Below are positions 26,598 through 31,086 of a DNA stretch of 31,086 bases, in pieces (the stretch's first letter is position 1; every line of letters begins with the position of its first letter). The notes below the pieces were generated by a model. That model was not told where the DNA came from. It saw only the letters and a program-made list of their open reading frames with translations, and searched no databases. This DNA comes from an uncultured Flavobacteriales bacterium (GTDB taxonomy: Bacteria; Bacteroidota; Bacteroidia; Flavobacteriales; Crocinitomicaceae): assembly GCA_946479985.1 (NCBI GenBank), contig CAMLIF010000034.1, positions 1 through 31,086 of the forward strand. The letters run 5' to 3'. A program made the position numbers and the translations under genes.

Positions 26598-27623
26598 TTA
26601 CTTCTGGTATCCAAAATAAATGTCGCCGCGGGTAATTTTGTCGAAAACGAAATACTGACATTTCACCAGTTCACCGCTTGGCAACAAACACCAGAAACGA
26701 TTGATATCGTAGTTAACTGTCTCGCCCAGATCATTCACTTCTTCCTGGCTTGAATCAGATTTTCTGCGATACATTTTGAGTTTTTTCGTCTCTCCTTTTT
26801 TCGTTTTCAAAACGAGTGTACAGTACGGAGTAGATTTTTTCACGCTATCAACCTGGCGATTAGTCAATTCGTAGTTCGGAAGCTCGTAGTTGATCCGTTT
26901 GTAATTACTCAAATATTTTGTTACGCGCGTTTCGGGAACTCCCTGAATTTTCTTTCCGTTATTGATCACTTCGAAACTTCTTCCTTTGGCATTTACAGTG
27001 AAATTTCTATTGGGTGTAGCACTGAATTTCACGTCTACAGAAGAAATCTCCTGAATGCCGTATGCGAAAACTCCGGTACATTTCCATTTTCGGGAATCTG
27101 CATAAAAGCGCGGACTGATTATGCCGTTCATATTCGTCAGCTCGGCAATAACAGGTTCTTCACTTTTTCCATTTTCACTTGATTCAAGAAGCATATAACT
27201 TCCCATGTGATCAGGCGTTGCAGAGCCAATATACCAGGTTTTATTCCAATCTCCATCCGTAAAAAACTGAACTTTGATTCCCTGGGTTGCCATTCGGCTT
27301 GTAACGCTTTTGATAGCATTCTTAGGAATATATCCTTTAAAATGCACATTGAATGCCGCATCGAGTATACTTCCCACCTGCATTTGCTGAACACAATTCC
27401 CGTCTTTATCGGTCCAGGTATTACCCGTGCGAATCAATTCCATTTCCATACCGTTTGGCTCGGTAACAATAATCTTATCAATGCGCGCCGTATCCTTGAT
27501 CTCAAAGCTGAAATCAACGAAATTCTCGTCGGAACGACCACGGTTTTTGATCAGCTTAAGAGAATACCAGCCCAATGCAATAAGCACTAAAACACCAACC
27601 AGGAGAACAATTTTTCTTTTCAT
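26598..27623 (-). CDS. DUF4340 domain protein of the gld transporter cluster
   Basis: A 341-residue protein with one N-terminal membrane segment (residues 4-22) and a large domain facing the periplasm. The domain has the DUF4340 look: FEIKDTARIDKIIVTEPNG followed by LIRTGNTWTD, then KVQFFTDGDWNKTWYIGSATPDHMGSYMLL around 115-145. DUF4340 proteins are often encoded with GldG-type ABC_transp_aux proteins and ABC-2 permeases, and here the gene starts four bases after gldG. It is therefore probably an accessory of that complex, but its role is not established. The C-terminal part is lysine-rich and less distinctive. Confidence 0.85.
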   Translation of the reverse strand: MKRKIVLLVGVLVLIALGWYSLKLIKNRGRSDENFVDFSFEIKDTARIDKIIVTEPNGMEMELIRTGNTWTDKDGNCVQQMQVGSILDAAFNVHFKGYIPKNAIKSVTSRMATQGIKVQFFTDGDWNKTWYIGSATPDHMGSYMLLESSENGKSEEPVIAELTNMNGIISPRFYADSRKWKCTGVFAYGIQEISSVDVKFSATPNRNFTVNAKGRSFEVINNGKKIQGVPETRVTKYLSNYKRINYELPNYELTNRQVDSVKKSTPYCTLVLKTKKGETKKLKMYRRKSDSSQEEVNDLGETVNYDINRFWCLLPSGELVKCQYFVFDKITRGDIYFGYQK

Positions 27624-27627
27624 AATA

Positions 27628-29439
27628 TCAAGAACGTCCGTAACGACGCTTACGTAAGTAAAACAATGCGATTGCGAATAAAATAACGAGTGAACTTGGC
27701 AGGATCATGTTTAACACCTGGTAGGTTCCACCTTTTTCTTTCACTTTTTCTTTGTCAATAGGGTGTAAATCGATTTGCTTACTACGAATATCAAGCACCG
27801 AATTTTCTCCCAGCATATAATCCACCATATTCTGGAAGAATTCCTGGTTTCCGTAGAATACTTTCTGTTTCAGCAAGAAAGCATAAACCTCATCGTAGCG
27901 CAGGTTATTGAATTTCGGACGATACAAAGTCTCGCCGTTTTTCCCCTGAATGGAATCATAATAATTGGCAATGAAAGAACCATTTCCAACCACCATAACT
28001 TTTCCTTCAACTCTTGACGAATCAAGCATTCCTGAGGCTTTATTATCTGCAAAACTGGAGCTCAGCCTGTCGCGGAAATGCGACTGGAACATTCCCTCGG
28101 AAACTGCTGCAAGGCACAATTTATTTCCTTCACTAATTCCATTCGGACCCAATACCGGGTTTCTTCCATAGTTCAGCGGTTCACCCAAACTGATCAACGG
28201 TGCCATACCGGTTGCTCCCGAATTTGCCGACGAAGTCAACACCGGCGTTACCAAATAACTGTTATTCGGCACCAATGTCAATGAGGAGGCGTAACGCAGC
28301 ATCACGGGATCAATATTCCTGGAAATCGGGCTGCGGGTTGACGATGCCTGAACATAATAGAACCAAGGCTGATGTCCTGATTGCGAAAACGGAACCGGGA
28401 TAATTCCACAGTTAATATCACGCACGTAGTTATCGTTGATCTTGATTCCGTAATCGAACATCAGCTGATCAATTCCAAGTTGGGTTCTCGTTGTGTGAAC
28501 GGTTCCTTTCATAGCAAGCGTATCGCCGGGGAAAGTCAACTGATCCATAAACACCATTAATCGACCGCCTTTCATCAGGAACTGATCGATCAAATACAAA
28601 TCTTTTCCGGAATAAGCCGTTTTTGGCCGCGCAATAATAACACCATCAACATCTTTCAACGCATCCAGTGAATCGTTCAAATAAATATCTTCAACAGTAT
28701 AATTATCTTTTAAAAGACTTCTTGCAATTTGCGTTTCCGCTTCGCGCAACTCGCCATGACCTTGTATAAATGCAATTCGCGGGCGACGTTTCTGAATTAC
28801 TTTCCGCAATCCTGACACCAATGAATATTCCAGGTTATTTATGGAATTCTGAATGGTCACTTCAGAAAATTCAGGAGTAATTTTAATTTGAGTTCCCTGC
28901 GGAGTTCCCGGAAGTAACTGGATATAGCCTTTCGTTACACCATTGTAAATAATCTCAGCTCCAGGCCACAGGGTAGCATCCTCGCTATTTTCACCGTACT
29001 CCACGTCCATCGGAATAATTCCTTTTCCATTGCTGTAAAGCTTGATATTCATTTCCTTCTGATCTGCCTCGTTATCCTTTTTAGGACTAATGAATTCGTA
29101 TTCAATACGATCGCCGGCAATTTCACGGAATTCAATTAATTTGTCTTCAACAGCATTTCTGAATCGGCGGATTTCTGCAGGCATTTCACCCTCCAGATAA
29201 ACTTTGATATATAATCGATTAACACCTTCTTCCTTATCGTCTTCTGATTTGGCATTCTCCGGATTCATTTTCTCCAGAAACTCAATAGTTCCCTTTGCCA
29301 ATGAATAACGTTCATCTTCCGTAACATCGATACGCTGGTAAACGAAAGAACCTATAATATTTACGAAAATAACAACCAGTGTAATAACAATAAATACGGC
29401 CCAGTTGTATAGTTTACTTCTTGTTGACTGTTGACTCAT
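27628..29439 (-). CDS. gldG: Gliding motility-associated ABC transporter auxiliary protein GldG
   Basis: A 603-residue membrane protein. It has an N-terminal membrane segment (about 12-33), a large ABC_transp_aux domain outside the membrane, and a C-terminal segment (about 575-595) ending in a basic tail. Typical family stretches are the N-terminal RIDVTEDERYSLAKGTIEFL, the EFISPKKDNEADQ area, RPRIAFIQGHGELREAE and GRLMVFMDQ. In Flavobacterium johnsoniae GldA, GldF and GldG form an ABC-type complex required for gliding. Here gldG follows gldF by three bases and is followed after four by a DUF4340 gene. No gldA ATPase gene is present in the window. Confidence 0.95.
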   Translation of the reverse strand: MSQQSTRSKLYNWAVFIVITLVVIFVNIIGSFVYQRIDVTEDERYSLAKGTIEFLEKMNPENAKSEDDKEEGVNRLYIKVYLEGEMPAEIRRFRNAVEDKLIEFREIAGDRIEYEFISPKKDNEADQKEMNIKLYSNGKGIIPMDVEYGENSEDATLWPGAEIIYNGVTKGYIQLLPGTPQGTQIKITPEFSEVTIQNSINNLEYSLVSGLRKVIQKRRPRIAFIQGHGELREAETQIARSLLKDNYTVEDIYLNDSLDALKDVDGVIIARPKTAYSGKDLYLIDQFLMKGGRLMVFMDQLTFPGDTLAMKGTVHTTRTQLGIDQLMFDYGIKINDNYVRDINCGIIPVPFSQSGHQPWFYYVQASSTRSPISRNIDPVMLRYASSLTLVPNNSYLVTPVLTSSANSGATGMAPLISLGEPLNYGRNPVLGPNGISEGNKLCLAAVSEGMFQSHFRDRLSSSFADNKASGMLDSSRVEGKVMVVGNGSFIANYYDSIQGKNGETLYRPKFNNLRYDEVYAFLLKQKVFYGNQEFFQNMVDYMLGENSVLDIRSKQIDLHPIDKEKVKEKGGTYQVLNMILPSSLVILFAIALFYLRKRRYGRS

Positions 29440-29442
29440 GAT

Positions 29443-30198
29443 TTATCGTTTCAAAGATTTAACAATGGCTAAAGAAGCGGTGAGAAAAATGGCGATCATT
29501 CCGAAGAAATAAAGCAAATCGCTGGTATCGATCAATCCTTTCATAATGGACCTGTAATGCGATGTTAATCCAATATATTTGAAAACAAAATCTGCATCTC
29601 CGATCAGTGAAAACGAACCGATTAATTCAAATCCATCGTAGAAAAGCCAGCAAAGGAACATAGCGAGGATGAAGGCAACGATTTGATTGCTTGTAACACT
29701 TGATGAGAAAATTCCGATGGCTAAAAACACGCAACCCAGTAAAAACAAACCTATATATGAAGTAAATGTAGCTCCTTCATCAATCACAGATTTTGGAAGG
29801 CCGTCAGCATCAAAACTCTCTACGCCAAGTTGCGAGAGGCTAAAATAATAGATGAGTGTTGGCAAAAGTGAGATCAGCAATAAAGTAACTCCCGCAAGGT
29901 ATTTGGCAAGAATTATTTGAAGATCTGTAATTGGCCGGGTAAATAACAATTCAATGGTTCCGTTTTTGCGTTCTTCTGCAATCATTCGCATGGTGATAGC
30001 CGGAATTAGAATAAACAGAATAATGGGACTCAGATTAAAAAACGGGATCATATCTACCTCTTCTCCCATAAGGAAATTGGTGTCCTGATCAATTACCCAG
30101 TGAAAAATCCCCGAAGTAATCAAAAAGATCACGATAAAAATATAACCGATGATTGATCCTAAAAAACTGCGAACCTCTTTAAAATAAAGTGCCTTCAT
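29443..30198 (-). CDS. gldF: Gliding motility-associated ABC transporter permease GldF
   Basis: A 251-residue ABC-2 type permease with about six membrane segments (roughly 10-35, 50-70, 100-122, 145-167, 172-190, 228-245). The hallmark EERKNGTIELLFTRPITDLQ follows the second segment and marks the coupling region that contacts the ATPase. It is the first gene of the gldF-gldG-DUF4340 set, with the next start three bases after its stop. A TATTTTTG element ends four bases before its ATG. It should partner with GldG and with the GldA ATPase, which must be encoded elsewhere. Confidence 0.95.
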   Translation of the reverse strand: MKALYFKEVRSFLGSIIGYIFIVIFLITSGIFHWVIDQDTNFLMGEEVDMIPFFNLSPIILFILIPAITMRMIAEERKNGTIELLFTRPITDLQIILAKYLAGVTLLLISLLPTLIYYFSLSQLGVESFDADGLPKSVIDEGATFTSYIGLFLLGCVFLAIGIFSSSVTSNQIVAFILAMFLCWLFYDGFELIGSFSLIGDADFVFKYIGLTSHYRSIMKGLIDTSDLLYFFGMIAIFLTASLAIVKSLKR

Positions 30199-30202
30199 GC
30201 GC

Positions 30203-30210
30203 CAAAAATA
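30203..30210 (-). promoter_or_regulatory. Candidate -7 promoter element of gldF
   Basis: TATTTTTG on the minus strand matches TAnnTTTG and ends four bases before the gldF ATG, within a 37-base gap. A TTTG (30223-30226) lies upstream, but only 12 bases away, too close for a standard -33. If used, the gldF message would be leaderless or nearly so. Confidence 0.45.
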
Positions 30211-30235
30211 CTAACTACAGAACAAATAACGTCGT

Positions 30236-30556
30236 TTAACGCGTTTGGTTAGAAGAAAAATTACCGTCTTCGAAATAAGTTTCAACAGTCCAGGCTTCTG
30301 CCCTTTCTGCAAACCATGGTTTTATGGTACTCCAAACTCCCTGGAAAAGTTCCGAATCGCGGTATTTATTCAGTGCATCTTCGCTTTCCCATAAACTATA
30401 GGTAAACACTACGTGTTTTCTGTCTTTTTGCTGCATTAACCGCATTCCGCGGCAATTTTCAAAGGTTGAAACACGTGTATTTATTGTGTCAAAAAATGAG
30501 ATGAAATCAGCTATACGTTCTTCCTGAAAAGTCAGTTTTACAATTCTTGTAATCAT
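30236..30556 (-). CDS. ABM-domain (antibiotic biosynthesis monooxygenase-like) protein
   Basis: A 106-residue protein, a single dimeric ferredoxin-like ABM domain with no signal peptide. The start MITRIVKLTFQEERIADFISFF and the later HVVFTYSLWESEDALNKYRDSELFQGVW are characteristic; the W-x-S-x-D/E-A-L-x-x-Y-R pattern identifies the family. Members include YgiN-type quinol monooxygenases and haem-degrading enzymes, but many have no known substrate. It starts three bases after the stop of the upstream SAM hydroxide adenosyltransferase gene, so they are probably co-transcribed. Confidence 0.85.
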   Translation of the reverse strand: MITRIVKLTFQEERIADFISFFDTINTRVSTFENCRGMRLMQQKDRKHVVFTYSLWESEDALNKYRDSELFQGVWSTIKPWFAERAEAWTVETYFEDGNFSSNQTR

Positions 30557-30559
30557 GTT

Positions 30560-31086
30560 TTAAAACAATGTATCGAAATTCTCTGCAGACCCACGCGGCG
30601 TAAATTCAATACGAACCACATCGCCCACGTGTAAACCAAACAAGGATGAAGCACCTCCTCCGGCTCCATTTACGCCTTTATTAATAGCAATTTCCAAATG
30701 TCCGGCATCATTAAACAAAGCCAGGCGCTCTCCATTGGTGACATCGTTATAGGAAAGTGAAATTTTATCAATATGATATTCCTTGTTTCTCAGATAAATG
30801 GTAAACGGAATTCCTTTATAACGGTCAAAATCGGCTTGTGTCAAACTCAGGATAACATTTCCGTAATAATCTACGTGCACTACATGTGTTTTCACAAGCA
30901 GTTCATCCAGAATTGGCCGTGTTCCAATTGCTCTGTTCCATGTTTCCACCTCAGAGGCAAACTCAAAAATATTTTCTCCACTCGCAATCTTCACTGCAAT
31001 TGGTGCAAAAATGGTCTTGGTTGGAGCTGTTAAAAACTTCGGATTGGAAAGCACGTTATCGATCTGCCAAAACTCTTCCGGCTGAT
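30560..31086 (-). CDS. SAM hydroxide adenosyltransferase (DUF62), C-terminal part, start beyond the window
   Basis: The frame is open to the right edge. The GTG at 31054 is probably an internal valine, since ten more codons upstream are open. About 174 of an expected ~270 residues are visible. The family pattern is clear: IFAPIAVKIASGENIFEFA, then VVHVDYYGNVILSL (the conserved D-x-x-GN of the C-terminal domain), then the terminal LFNDAGHLEIAINKGVNGAG and LFGLHVGDVVRIEF. The family hydrolyses S-adenosylmethionine to adenosine and methionine, and is often named after the related SAM-dependent chlorinase and fluorinase. The N-terminal catalytic Asp is outside the window, so activity cannot be checked. 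Confidence 0.87.
   Translation of the reverse strand, partial: QPEEFWQIDNVLSNPKFLTAPTKTIFAPIAVKIASGENIFEFASEVETWNRAIGTRPILDELLVKTHVVHVDYYGNVILSLTQADFDRYKGIPFTIYLRNKEYHIDKISLSYNDVTNGERLALFNDAGHLEIAINKGVNGAGGGASSLFGLHVGDVVRIEFTPRGSAENFDTLF

Noticed and set aside
31052..31054. GTG as the start of the SAM hydroxide adenosyltransferase
   Set aside because: The frame stays open to the window edge and the protein would lack its N-terminal catalytic domain; it is an internal valine.

Overview
The window reads as chromosomal DNA from a gliding, type IX secretion (T9SS) member of the Bacteroidota. It is most likely from the order Flavobacteriales, and a Fluviicola/Crocinitomicaceae-like genome would fit. 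The signs are adjacent gldF and gldG, a C25 (gingipain-fold) peptidase resembling the second T9SS sortase PorU2, a secreted protein with a gliding-motility-type C-terminal sorting domain, WG-repeat exported proteins, AT-rich DNA, and repeated Bacteroidota-style TAnnTTTG promoter elements close to start codons. Shine-Dalgarno sequences are generally not evident. No rRNA, tRNA, CRISPR, insertion sequence or phage gene was seen. Gene density is high: the longest gene-free stretch is 134 bases, at 17058-17191.

Layout. 1-3848 (+): 3' part of a PorU2-like peptidase. 3929-17057 (all -): a GAF/SpoIIE-type phosphatase; a fused alpha/beta 2-oxoacid dehydrogenase E1; a secreted protein with a type B sorting domain; an exported S9 prolyl peptidase directly downstream of a DUF2461 protein; and a very large WG-repeat exported protein overlapping an upstream lipoprotein gene. 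17192-24543 (+): an acidic unknown protein with a PaaI-like thioesterase; a MarR regulator overlapping a FadN-type hydroxyacyl-CoA dehydrogenase/enoyl-CoA hydratase, followed by a FadA-type thiolase; then an AI-2E family membrane protein one base from a second WG-repeat protein. 24547-31086 (-): an exported protein of unknown function, dnaN, a DUF4340 protein, gldG, gldF, an ABM-domain protein, and the C-terminal part of a SAM hydroxide adenosyltransferase that runs off the window.

Functional themes. The marR-fadN-fadA set is a compact beta-oxidation unit. A 14-base perfect palindrome before marR is a strong candidate operator. The gldF-gldG-DUF4340 set is an ABC-transporter-type module linked to gliding and T9SS; its ATPase is not in the window. 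Several genes encode exported proteins, and two of them carry WG repeats.

I found no clear multi-gene system of a wholly new kind. The least explained items are the overlapping lipoprotein/WG pair, the acidic 160-residue protein, the palindromes in front of the sorting-domain gene, and the 17-bp terminator-like palindrome that leaves almost no room for a separate promoter in front of the 254-residue exported protein.
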